A stretch of 64,000 bases of DNA, taken from assembly GCA_965262255.1 (NCBI GenBank), contig OZ253505.1:2232001-2296000 (forward strand), given 5' to 3'. This stretch comes from JANQQC01 sp965262255. Its GTDB lineage: Bacteria > Pseudomonadota > Alphaproteobacteria > Caulobacterales > Hyphomonadaceae. This document shows positions 56,439 through 64,000 of this stretch, one piece after another; positions within the stretch are counted from its first letter, which is position 1; the number at the start of each line of letters is the position of its first letter. The position numbers and the translations under genes are program-made. The notes under the pieces are model-generated. The model had not been told where the DNA came from and did not search any database. It worked only from the letters and a program-made list of their open reading frames with translations.

Positions 56439-57599
56439 ATGCATAATATTTCCCGCGATAATTGGCTGAAACCTCCGTTTAATCGGAAGAGTTTTCAGCA
56501 CGTCAAAGATCTGTTTCCGACTAGCACTCTTGAATGCGGAGCGCTGCCAAGTTCCTTATTGCCGTCTCAACCTGCCGAAATAAGTTCGATCCATTTTCAA
56601 AGTATGTCTGGCGAATATGTCTCGATTGAACAGATGATATCGAGTTCCTATACGGACGCATTCTTGATCCTAAGAGACGGCACTTTGATTTACGAATACT
56701 ACAGTAACGGAATGGGAGCGGATAGTTTGCACTTGCTTAACTCAATATCCAAGACGTTTCTCGGAATGCTGACAGGAATACTCGTTGAAGACGGGGTGAT
56801 AGACCTAGAACAAAGGGTTTGCGCTTACGCGAAGCATCTAGAAGGAACAGGGCTTGATCAAACCACAGTACAACAGGCATTGGATATGACAAGCGCGGTA
56901 AAATTTAGTGAAGATTATGCGTCTCCTAGGGCAGATTTTTGGATTGAGACCGCTGTTCTTGGATGGCGCCCTGATTTGTTTGAGGAAGCGGGAACTAACT
57001 CCTTAAAGGAATTCGCCTCCAGTAGAATAGATGAAGAACAGCGAGACGGACGGGGCTTCCACTATCGAACGCTTTTGACAAATGTAATTGCTATGGTAAT
57101 CGAAGAAGCGACCAACAATTCTGTAAGCGCACTTATGGAGGAACGTCTGTGGCAAAAATTAAGGCCGGAACATAATGCGAATGTCGTTATTGATGGTGAC
57201 GGGTTTCCGTATTTTGGAGCAGGGATGAGTGTTTCAGCCCGCGACTTAGTTCGATTTGGCAACATGCTATTAAACGACGGTGAAGTTGACGGTGTTCAAG
57301 TCGTACCTGCAGAGTGGGTTAGATCTACAAGAAGTGGAAGCGCAGAACATCGAAGACAATTTGCGGCAACAGATTATTCGCAATTGCTTCCGGATTGGCA
57401 TTATAAAAATCAAACTTGGGCGTGTGAATCGAAAGGATTGTTAGTAAGTATAGGAATATTCGGTCAGAAAATCTATGTTCATCAGCCTTCTGGAATCGTC
57501 ATAGTCAAATTATCTACTCACACAGAACCGGCGAGTGATATCTTTTTTGCAGATACTTTTTTTGCCTTGAACGCTCTAACTGAAGGACTAGTCGGTTAG
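56439..57599 (+). CDS. Serine hydrolase, beta-lactamase class C family
   Basis: 386 residues. SxxK motif as SISK (about 108-111) with the following hydrophobic helix; the FHYRT block stands where the Tyr motif is expected. No signal peptide. It resembles 6-aminohexanoate-dimer hydrolase and esterase-type members rather than true beta-lactamases. The stop codon TAG is formed by the first bases of element B3, so the natural C-terminus may have been trimmed. Confidence 0.78.
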   Translation: MHNISRDNWLKPPFNRKSFQHVKDLFPTSTLECGALPSSLLPSQPAEISSIHFQSMSGEYVSIEQMISSSYTDAFLILRDGTLIYEYYSNGMGADSLHLLNSISKTFLGMLTGILVEDGVIDLEQRVCAYAKHLEGTGLDQTTVQQALDMTSAVKFSEDYASPRADFWIETAVLGWRPDLFEEAGTNSLKEFASSRIDEEQRDGRGFHYRTLLTNVIAMVIEEATNNSVSALMEERLWQKLRPEHNANVVIDGDGFPYFGAGMSVSARDLVRFGNMLLNDGEVDGVQVVPAEWVRSTRSGSAEHRRQFAATDYSQLLPDWHYKNQTWACESKGLLVSIGIFGQKIYVHQPSGIVIVKLSTHTEPASDIFFADTFFALNALTEGLVG

Positions 57600-57786
57600 A
57601 GCAAAGGCCGATCTAGTAGACCCTCGCAGAATGTCGGGGAATTTCACAGAAATAAATAGAGATTTGTTAGACTCGTTTCATTTTCTGTATAGGAGATCAC
57701 CAAGCCTGCACCGCTTGTCGGGAAGAATATTATGAAAGTTAAAAATAACACAGAGAGAGTGTCTTCCTGAAAGACTTTTGCTCTAA
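57596..57786. mobile_element. MITE family B, copy 3 (191 bp)
   Basis: Ends TTAGAGCAAAGGCCGATC and, inverted, TTAGAGCAAAAGTCTTTCA, in the same orientation as copy 2 and sharing its inner sequence (TAGGAGATCACCA, GCCTGCACCGCTTGT). TA at both borders. The element starts inside the last codons of the serine hydrolase gene and gives it its stop. Confidence 0.9.
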
Positions 57787-58021
57787 TGTAGATGGTCAGG
57801 AAGCAGAACTGCATGAGAAGTCCGAGAGAGATAGGTCAAACATGTTCTGCATTACAACTTGCAGAGGTCGCAATGTTTGATAGCTGTTCAAAAACTTGGA
57901 ACACATTTTTTATTCTTGTTCTGCCAGAATCCGGTTCGTGGAATGTTGACAACTCGTTATTGTAGGCTCTATCGCGTCGCAGTTTTGGTCTAAAATTGAT
58001 AAAAGTCTAACGGAGAGAGAA

Positions 58022-58996
58022 ATGAAATTTATTCGAAGACTGTTTTTTGCTGTCATTCTTTTTGGGATATTTGGGTTGTGGTTTTCAGCGCAACGACCAG
58101 ATATACCTTATGAAGAACTAGAGGCAAGGTATGCGTCGAAGGATTCGCAATTCTTGGAATTGAGGTCTGGAGATGTGATTCATTTCCGAGACCAAGGGTC
58201 AGAAGACAAGCCGGTTATTATACTTGTTCACGGGTATTCGGCATCTCTTCATACTTGGGAACCTTGGGTTGAATATTTGAAAGCCGACTTTAGGGTTGTG
58301 TCTTTGGACTTACCCGGTCATGGGTTAACGCGTGAGGTCGATTTAGAGTCAGTATCAATACCGTCTTTCGTAGATGTGATCAACGAAGTTGCTGACAATC
58401 TAGAGTTGCAGACATTTACTCTGGTTGGAAGTTCTATGGGAGGAGCTACCGCGTGGACATTCGCGCTAGATTATTCGGAAAGATTAGAGGGGTTAGTTCT
58501 AGTGGGCGCCTCGGGATGGCCGAGAGAAGAAGAACGGGATACGCCTATCGTTTTTCGGTTGCTGGAAAGCCCGATCGTTCGGCCACTGCTTAAAAATATG
58601 GATATAACGTCTTTGTTTCGGAGCGGCCTAGAAGCCTCATTCGTAGATAAGAAACTTGTAACAGACGAGATGGTGGAGCGATACTTTTCGCTTTCCAGAG
58701 CGCCAGGGCATAGAGATGCTTTGTACAAGCTAAGTACCGATGAGAGTGAACGAATGATAGCTACACCTGAGCTCGTATCAGGAATTTCCGTTCCGACGCT
58801 TGTACTGCATGGTGAGTACGACAACTTGGTGCCAGTAGAGGGCGGCCACAAATTTGTTAAACATCTTCCAAATGCTAGAGGGATCATATACGACGGAATT
58901 GGACATATTCCTCAGGAGGAAATACCAGAACTCTCTTCTGAAGACTTGCGAGATTTTATCGAATCAGTTCGTAACACTGCGCAGGTCGACAGTTAG
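58022..58996 (+). CDS. Alpha/beta hydrolase, membrane-anchored or exported
   Basis: 324 residues. N-terminal hydrophobic segment (about 5-22). HGYSASLHTW oxyanion region, nucleophile elbow VGSSMGGATAW, acid in HGEYDNLVP, and His in GIGHIPQEE. Esterase, lipase or epoxide-hydrolase type; the substrate is unknown. ATG with GGAGAGAG upstream. Convergent with ispB. Confidence 0.85.
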   Translation: MKFIRRLFFAVILFGIFGLWFSAQRPDIPYEELEARYASKDSQFLELRSGDVIHFRDQGSEDKPVIILVHGYSASLHTWEPWVEYLKADFRVVSLDLPGHGLTREVDLESVSIPSFVDVINEVADNLELQTFTLVGSSMGGATAWTFALDYSERLEGLVLVGASGWPREEERDTPIVFRLLESPIVRPLLKNMDITSLFRSGLEASFVDKKLVTDEMVERYFSLSRAPGHRDALYKLSTDESERMIATPELVSGISVPTLVLHGEYDNLVPVEGGHKFVKHLPNARGIIYDGIGHIPQEEIPELSSEDLRDFIESVRNTAQVDS

Positions 58997-59020
58997 AAAA
59001 AACCGAAAACTAGTTTTTGG
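58997..59020 (-). terminator. Rho-independent terminator for ispB
   Basis: On the minus strand a hairpin (CCAAAAAC / GTTTTCGG, 59020-59003) is followed by a run of six T (58997-59002). It lies 20 bases after the ispB stop. It is in the gap between the two convergent genes. Confidence 0.6.
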
Positions 59021-59040
59021 AGTCTCTGGAATATCTGAAT

Positions 59041-60051
59041 CTAGTTGACGCGAGAGATGCAGAAATCAGCTAATTCGAATAGCGATTGAAGATTTTCTGA
59101 GTGCTCAATTGAAGAAAGCGCTCCCTTAGCTAAGTTGGCGTAAGCTTTTGCCTCTGTGATCGCAGATTCGATTGCTCCTGTGGATCGAATAAGGTGTACA
59201 GCGTGAGCCAGATCATTGTTTGTCTGTAATTTTGGATCTAGCGCACGATCCCAGAAAGATTGATCCATCGTACTTCCGCGACGACGGGCGATAATGATGG
59301 GTAACGTAATCTTTCCCTCTCGAAAGTCGTCGCCGATGGATTTCCCGATTAGGGAGGCTGTGCCACCGTAATCCAACACGTCGTCAATAATTTGGAATGC
59401 TAGTCCCAAATTTTTACCGTATTTCGCTAATGCATTAGCTGCTTCAATGTTGTTAGAAGCAGACAACGCGCCAGTTCGAGCAGCCGCTTCAAACAAAGCG
59501 GCAGTTTTCGCTTCTATGATCGCTAGGTATTCTTCGGTAGGTAGGTTTTTGTTTCCGTGAGCAGACAGTTGGCGAACTTCTCCTTCTGCGATAACCGTCG
59601 AGGCGTGAGACAGAATTCCTAAGATTTCTAAATTTCCGGCTTCCACCATAAGGGTAAACGCCTTTGCAAATAGAAAGTCGCCCACTAGAATTGATGGGGC
59701 GTTGCCCCATACAGATTTTGCTGCAGGTTTCCCTCGTCTCATTGGGCTGTCATCGACGACATCGTCGTGCAATAGGGTCGCCGTATGAATTAACTCAACT
59801 GCCGTTGCTAGGACATATGTAGCATCAGTGGTTCCGCCGACACATTTTGCTGCGGCGACGGTTATCAGCGGTCTTAATCTTTTCCCACCAGAACTGACGG
59901 TGTAGTTCGCGAGGTCGGGTATAGTTTGGACTGGACTATCGGTTCGTTCTTTTAGAATCTTTTCTACAACCAACATGTCGTCGGAAAGTTGTTCATGTAA
60001 CTTTGGTGTTGTGGAATTGTCGTTAGTTGAAGTTGATTGGGTTGCTAGCAT
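59041..60051 (-). CDS. ispB: Polyprenyl (octaprenyl-type) diphosphate synthase IspB
   Basis: 336 residues. First Asp-rich motif LLHDDVVDDS and second FQIIDDVLDY, with GGKRLRP near the start (substrate Lys/Arg). It builds the long isoprenoid tail for ubiquinone. The exact chain length (8 to 10 units) is not readable by eye. Ends at a clear terminator. Confidence 0.93.
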   Translation of the reverse strand: MLATQSTSTNDNSTTPKLHEQLSDDMLVVEKILKERTDSPVQTIPDLANYTVSSGGKRLRPLITVAAAKCVGGTTDATYVLATAVELIHTATLLHDDVVDDSPMRRGKPAAKSVWGNAPSILVGDFLFAKAFTLMVEAGNLEILGILSHASTVIAEGEVRQLSAHGNKNLPTEEYLAIIEAKTAALFEAAARTGALSASNNIEAANALAKYGKNLGLAFQIIDDVLDYGGTASLIGKSIGDDFREGKITLPIIIARRRGSTMDQSFWDRALDPKLQTNNDLAHAVHLIRSTGAIESAITEAKAYANLAKGALSSIEHSENLQSLFELADFCISRVN

Positions 60052-60505
60052 AATGGTCTCGGGAAAGCAAAAAGATACGAATAGTGCGAATGGCCTAGAA
60101 TCAAGGTGGTCTCATTAGCGTTGTCGTATTTTTACAAGGAATTTTAGAATATTCAAGTGACAGAACGCGATGACCGAAGTTTAGTTACTATCTCAGGTAT
60201 CCCGAACAGAAACCCCCTAACTCGTTCGGAGCCAATGAACTTAGTAGGTTTACTACGCAATCGAGGAAGTTTCAGACAGTTAGTTGTGAACATCTAAGAG
60301 TGAGGACGATGGCGGATTTTCTTGCCGAAATTTCGTTAAAGCTTTAATTGTAGATATATTGTTGGCAATCGGTTGTATAGTTACAAGAATGAAAATTCAT
60401 CCTAGAAACACAACACGAATACGTACATTTGCTTGCAATTTGTGATCTTTGGGTGTAACTTATTCCCAAGATTCGTTTGAATCGGGGTAATTTAGGAGCA
60501 AGACC
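60052..60505. other. Intergenic region between ispB and the patatin operon
   Basis: About 450 bases holding the divergent promoters of ispB and the 79-residue gene. No gene, repeat or RNA was recognised; an 84-codon minus-strand frame lacks a ribosome site and overlaps the next gene. Confidence 0.5.
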
Positions 60506-60745
60506 TTGGCTGATGATAGCAAGTTTAGTAAGAATTTCGGCGAACCAAGATCCGTAAATCCGAATCATTTTGGTAACGGGCAACGAAACGATGTGCACGA
60601 ATTTTTTAAAAAGGCTCTCGCTGAACTAGAGCCAATTGGAGAACCAAAGCGTACAGAAGATGGGCGAATTATGCATGGGTTGGAAATGTTGAGAAGTTTA
60701 ATTAAGCAGTACGAACGTAACGAAAACAAAGATCCAAAGGCATGA
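60506..60745 (+). CDS. 79-residue protein, first gene of the patatin operon
   Basis: Starts at TTG 60506, with AGGAG seven bases upstream. Hydrophilic, with a charged helix at about 25-75 (HEFFKKALAELEPIG, LEMLRSLIKQYER). No recognised family. It overlaps the next gene by ATGA, like an antitoxin before its toxin, but it has no visible AbrB, RHH or other antitoxin fold. Its role is inferred only from position. Confidence 0.6.
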   Translation: MADDSKFSKNFGEPRSVNPNHFGNGQRNDVHEFFKKALAELEPIGEPKRTEDGRIMHGLEMLRSLIKQYERNENKDPKA

Positions 60746-61245
60746 GACAATTTCAACTCGGTTGGAGAGCAGTATGCGATATGTTGGCAATGGGTGATAG
60801 GAGTGTTTGTGGACAATGGCTGGCGAAATCGATAAAAACGGGATATTTTAATGATATATGTATTAGCGCGGTACTAATAGAGATTGTCACATCTGAGATA
60901 GAATTAGTATTTGCAAACTCTGAGGCGATTGATGGAGCAAATCAGTTGTCCAAGGCTGTTCGAAACAATACCAAGTTTTTGAAGACGATCAACTCGTTTT
61001 CCGTCATACCTGCTGATGAGCAAATTACGAAACGATGGTTTGAGCTCTTGAAACTCGAATCCGTGATAGAAGAGCCTTTGAGAGATTGGTCATCAAACTA
61101 TTCTATAAAACTTGCGGATATTGCTACTGCGATCGTTGGTAGATTCGGGCAAGGATTTCATTATGTCGACGTTCAATCTAGCTCAAGTTATCTAATCGAC
61201 GATATAGTTTTGGAGATTCCGGGTGAGATAAATAGGAAAATATAA
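60742..61245 (+). CDS. PIN-like domain protein of the patatin operon
   Basis: 167 residues. The pattern ISAVLIEIV (Glu at about 47) and KLADIATAIVGR (Asp near 127) matches the inner acidic positions of PIN ribonucleases (VapC type). The first PIN Asp is not in a clean DTN motif: CDM at residues 12-14 is the best candidate. It may be a degenerate or inactive PIN fold. It overlaps the upstream small gene by four bases, and the patatin gene begins on the base after its stop, so the three are translated together. Confidence 0.55.
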   Translation: MRQFQLGWRAVCDMLAMGDRSVCGQWLAKSIKTGYFNDICISAVLIEIVTSEIELVFANSEAIDGANQLSKAVRNNTKFLKTINSFSVIPADEQITKRWFELLKLESVIEEPLRDWSSNYSIKLADIATAIVGRFGQGFHYVDVQSSSSYLIDDIVLEIPGEINRKI

Positions 61246-62271
61246 ATGATTACTACTGTTTCTAAACAACCTCGAAATGATCGGCACCAGATTCTTGCTT
61301 TAAGTGGGGGAGGTTACAGAGGTTTGTATTCTATTGGTTTTCTAGAACGTTGCGAACGTAGATATGGAGTCAAGTGCAAGGATAAATTTGATTTGTTTGC
61401 TGGTACTTCAATCGGTGCATTGCTAGCTGCAGGTCTTGCGGTAGGAATGGAGGCAAAAACTTTAGTCGAATCGATAAAAATGCTTGGAAGTTCGGTGTTC
61501 CCAAAGTCAGATAGTCTGTGGGTAAAACGACTGTTCGTAAAATCACCTTACAAAATTGAGCGACTCGAAACTGCAATAAGAGAGGTATTGAGCGACGAAG
61601 TAGCAGACACGCCGCTACAGTCTTTAGAAGCTCCTCTGATTATTCCGACAGTTAATTACACCACTGGGAAAACGTCCATATTGCGTTCCCTCGGGGCAAC
61701 AGGAAATGTATTACAGTCTTCTAATTTGACCTTATTGCAAGCAATACTAGCAAGTACGGCGGCCCCCACGTACTTTTCGACTTACAAATTAGACAATGGA
61801 ACCGACGAGTTTATAGACGGTGGGCTTGTAGCCAACTCTCCAGATCTAATCGCGTTTAACCACGTACACTTTAGAAAAAAAATCCCGCTCAAAGAAATCT
61901 ACATGGTCTCTGTTGGTACAGCAGGTCGAAAATTTGGGGCAACAGTGCGATCAAATCCATTGAAGCCTTCTATTTTGTCTTGGTTACTTTTTCGAAGGTT
62001 GATACAGACAACTATGTCAGTTCAAGAAGATTTGATTCTACGTGAAATATCGTCAATCCTCGGCGATCAACATTTTCGTATTGACTGCGAACCCAAGAGA
62101 AATCAAGAATCCGTTATTTCTGAGATTGACAAAGCAGATGAGAAAGCAACAGCGACTTTAGAGTCGTTAGCTTCGGAGTCCTTTGAGACAATTCACGCAG
62201 AACCTCGATTTCGTGCATTTTTCCGAGATTTTAGTGATGACTGGCTCAGAAAAATGCAGGAACAACAGTAA
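61246..62271 (+). CDS. CapV-like patatin phospholipase
   Basis: 341 residues. Patatin fold: oxyanion loop GGGYRG (21-26), nucleophile S55 in GTSIG (53-57), and catalytic D191 in DGGLVANSP. The sequence style (LALSGGGYRGLYSIGFL) is that of CapV, the membrane-degrading effector of CBASS anti-phage systems. No CD-NTase signalling enzyme is in the window. The gene is fused in an operon with the PIN-like and 79-residue genes, and its triggering signal is unknown. Confidence 0.85.
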   Translation: MITTVSKQPRNDRHQILALSGGGYRGLYSIGFLERCERRYGVKCKDKFDLFAGTSIGALLAAGLAVGMEAKTLVESIKMLGSSVFPKSDSLWVKRLFVKSPYKIERLETAIREVLSDEVADTPLQSLEAPLIIPTVNYTTGKTSILRSLGATGNVLQSSNLTLLQAILASTAAPTYFSTYKLDNGTDEFIDGGLVANSPDLIAFNHVHFRKKIPLKEIYMVSVGTAGRKFGATVRSNPLKPSILSWLLFRRLIQTTMSVQEDLILREISSILGDQHFRIDCEPKRNQESVISEIDKADEKATATLESLASESFETIHAEPRFRAFFRDFSDDWLRKMQEQQ

Positions 62272-62306
62272 ATGTTGCTTCATTACTCAACAAGATTTAA
62301 ACATCA

Positions 62307-63182
62307 ATGAATGTGTCTATAAATTCTTTTCAGAATCTAATTCTCAGGCTACAAAATTATTGGGCGGAACAGAATTGCGCGATTTTGCAGCCATTCGATA
62401 TGGAAGTAGGGGCGGGGACACTGCATCCGGCAACTGTGTTGCGAGCTTTAGGATCGAAACCTTGGCGTGCTGCCTACGTGCAACCCTCACGCCGTCCCTC
62501 AGACGGAAGGTACGGAGAAAACCCTAACAGGCTCGGACACTATTATCAGTTCCAAGTGATTTTGAAACCAAATCCGAAAAACATGCAAGAATTATACTTA
62601 GATAGCCTCGTCGCAATCGGGGTCGACCCGGAGTTGCATGATATTAGGTTTGTCGAGGACGATTGGGAAAATCCTACTGTGGGGGCTTGGGGATTAGGTT
62701 GGGAAGTTTGGTGCGATGGCATGGAGGTGTCTCAGTACACTTATTTTCAGCAAGTTGGTGGAATCGATGTGAAGCCGGTCTCTGGGGAATTGACATATGG
62801 GTTGGAGCGACTAGCGATGTATGTGTTTGGGGTAGACGATGTTTATTCTCTGCCATACAACGATCGAGATTCTGAAATTCCACTAACTTACGGCGACGTT
62901 TTTCTTGAAAACGAAATACAACAGTCCAAACTAAATTTTGAAGAATCAGATACGGAGATGTTGCGAAGTTGGTTTGAGGATTGTGAAAGTCAGTCTCGTA
63001 GAATGAGCGAAAAGCAGTTACCCCTTCCAGCATACGAATTTGCCTTAAAAGCTTCCCATGTATTTAACATGATCGATGCAAGAGGAGTTATTGGAGTGAA
63101 TGAGAGACAGGCGTATATTTCTAGAGTGCGGAGTATCGTAAGAGATGCCGCGGAAAAATGGATTGCACTGGAAACTGGTTGA
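62307..63182 (+). CDS. glyQ: Glycyl-tRNA synthetase alpha subunit
   Basis: 291 residues. Begins LILRLQNYWAEQNCAILQPFDMEVGAGT; contains the class II motif 2 block AYVQPSRRPSDGRYGENPN. It charges tRNA-Gly together with the beta subunit. The start ATG 62307 fits the family start, but no ribosome site is evident. glyS, which normally follows at once, is not within the next 800 bases. Confidence 0.95.
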   Translation: MNVSINSFQNLILRLQNYWAEQNCAILQPFDMEVGAGTLHPATVLRALGSKPWRAAYVQPSRRPSDGRYGENPNRLGHYYQFQVILKPNPKNMQELYLDSLVAIGVDPELHDIRFVEDDWENPTVGAWGLGWEVWCDGMEVSQYTYFQQVGGIDVKPVSGELTYGLERLAMYVFGVDDVYSLPYNDRDSEIPLTYGDVFLENEIQQSKLNFEESDTEMLRSWFEDCESQSRRMSEKQLPLPAYEFALKASHVFNMIDARGVIGVNERQAYISRVRSIVRDAAEKWIALETG

Positions 63183-63230
63183 TTTGGAACTAATTAAGAA
63201 TAAGCGACTATATACATAGCACCTCAAAAG

Positions 63231-63330
63231 GTGAAGGTGGCCGTTTTAGATATAGAAAACGGCAGTTGGCGATCCAGTTTGAGTGCAATTCATCGAAATT
63301 CGAACGAGTAACGAGTTTCGCAACAGTCTC
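63231..63330. mobile_element. Decayed MITE family A copy (right part)
   Basis: The right end GTTTCGCAACAGTCTC (63315-63330) is identical to copy 2. The 60 bases before it are nearly the same as in copy 2 (GAGTGCAATTCATCGAAATT). No left end is found, so the element is truncated. A hairpin CCGTTTT/AAAACGG (63241-63262) lies in its left part and may now act as an end for glyQ transcripts. The left border is approximate. Confidence 0.7.
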
Positions 63331-63415
63331 ACTTTGTATTAGGCAGAAGGCTATATTCTCAAAGATTGAACTTCTAAAATATTTTACCTTACGTGAAGAA
63401 ATTATCGCGCACTTG

Positions 63416-63748
63416 ATGTTCAGGATAAGTATCTCTGTATCTGCAAGCTCAGTCGCTGGATACCTAGCATGGTGGCTTATAGACTCATACATAGCAGCGG
63501 CGATAAGTTTTCTTACGGTTCAGTTTGGTATCGCTACTTATGACTTGATGCAGGCCAGCAAAATTTCTTCAAATCAGTCAAAATTAAATTTGAAATTCGA
63601 ATCTGCCCTCCCTAAGATCATTGAAAAGCAAAAGAAATTTGTCATCGCGCCTTGCTTGAAAGTGAAAAATTCAGAATCATTCCCAATTTTCTTGGATTTC
63701 TCAGAGTTTCTTTGGTTTGTCAACAATGAACTTGCAGTATTTGATTAA
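63416..63748 (+). CDS. Unknown membrane protein
   Basis: About 110 residues from ATG 63416; the frame is open from 63266, but that part runs through the MITE remnant. One long or two short membrane segments at about 5-45 (YLAWWLIDSYIAAAISFL), then a charged tail. No family recognised. The insertion may have replaced its original 5' end. The next ORF starts seven bases after its stop. Confidence 0.45.
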   Translation: MFRISISVSASSVAGYLAWWLIDSYIAAAISFLTVQFGIATYDLMQASKISSNQSKLNLKFESALPKIIEKQKKFVIAPCLKVKNSESFPIFLDFSEFLWFVNNELAVFD

Positions 63749-63754
63749 AATCAA

Positions 63755-64000
63755 ATGGTTGAGGGTTTAGTTCACTCCGGGGGCGAAATTCTCTTGTATG
63801 GACCTGAATATGAACTTCCACCGCTTCAACAAGATCGGAGAGCGGTATCAATAGCTGTTGAAGCCAATTTGGTTTATTATAAGTCGTACGGGAGTTTCTC
63901 ACCGAAACTCTGGTTAGCTAAGTACGCTATGCAGTATAGGTATCGTCTTAGCGACGGAAGGCTCGAGACTAGCATTGGCAGTTTGGGATTGAAAAGCTAT
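63755..64000 (+). CDS. Unknown protein, N-terminal part (runs off the window)
   Basis: Open from ATG 63755 to the window end, 82 codons without a stop. Begins MVEGLVHSGGEILLYG; contains QQDRRAVSIAVEANLVYYKS. No recognised family; it does not resemble glyS. It probably forms a pair with the small membrane protein just upstream. Confidence 0.5.
   Translation, partial: MVEGLVHSGGEILLYGPEYELPPLQQDRRAVSIAVEANLVYYKSYGSFSPKLWLAKYAMQYRYRLSDGRLETSIGSLGLKSY

Noticed and set aside
61246..62271. Complete CBASS system
   Set aside because: The patatin looks like CapV, but no CD-NTase, Cap2 or Cap3 gene is in the window, so calling the operon CBASS is not supported.

Overview
The window is bacterial and AT-leaning. 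It most likely comes from a proteobacterium, probably an alphaproteobacterium. The reasons are gene order (argJ next to a mutT-type Nudix gene; glmM near tolQ-tolR-tolA-tolB/pal-cpoB-tilS-ftsH) and the short TolA-like protein, which has an acidic linker and a small C-terminal domain. This placement is an inference from layout and protein style, not from a database search.

Layout, left to right. 1-1.2 kb: end of argJ, then mutT. 1.9-5.1 kb: a lone TnpB-type element that has landed in the 3' end of one of three DUF6088/AbiEi-like genes (one altered, one frameshifted, one fragment), plus a first small non-autonomous element (family A). 5.2-11.0 kb: acyl-CoA ligase, M28 peptidase lipoprotein, a repeat-bearing intergenic stretch, and an AlbA_2/Schlafen-type ATP-binding protein. 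11.3-17.8 kb: Zur-like regulator, hotdog thioesterase, RND efflux pair, and a small exported protein. 17.8-27.5 kb: element B1, then a four-gene defence operon on the minus strand (DUF499 ATPase, DUF3780, DUF1156 DNA methyltransferase, PLD/SNF2 helicase). Its ATPase gene is out of frame at a run of nine G residues. 27.5-31.5 kb: nitronate monooxygenase, NahD-like isomerase, a triple-FKBP lipoprotein, and CysQ. 31.5-35.6 kb: an array of HigBA-like toxin-antitoxin genes in several stages of decay, with one toxin split by element B2 and one promoter region hit by element A2, followed by non-coding or decayed DNA. 35.6-39.0 kb: three tandem GIY-YIG/DUF4357 nuclease genes. 39-54 kb: housekeeping block (glmM, arsC-like, tolQRAB, pal, cpoB, tilS, ftsH, thiD, PhzF, ThiF-like), broken between tolB and pal by an antisense GmrSD-type restriction gene. 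54.8-60 kb: aldehyde dehydrogenase, serine hydrolase (whose stop codon lies in element B3), alpha/beta hydrolase, and ispB. 60.5-62.3 kb: a compact operon of a 79-residue protein, a PIN-like protein and a CapV-like patatin phospholipase. 62.3-64 kb: glyQ, a decayed A element, and two unknown ORFs.

The recurring theme is genome defence set into a core chromosome: a DUF499/DUF1156 system, GmrSD, a GIY-YIG array, a patatin operon, HigBA and AbiEi-like modules, and an AlbA_2 protein. Two families of small inverted-repeat elements repeatedly interrupt or trim genes here. One insertion can be undone on paper to restore the exact reading frame, which fixes its target as TA.

The best candidates for something not yet described are the GIY-YIG/DUF4357 triple array and the patatin/PIN-like/79-residue operon. 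The homopolymer switch in the DUF499 gene is the best candidate for an undescribed mode of regulation.
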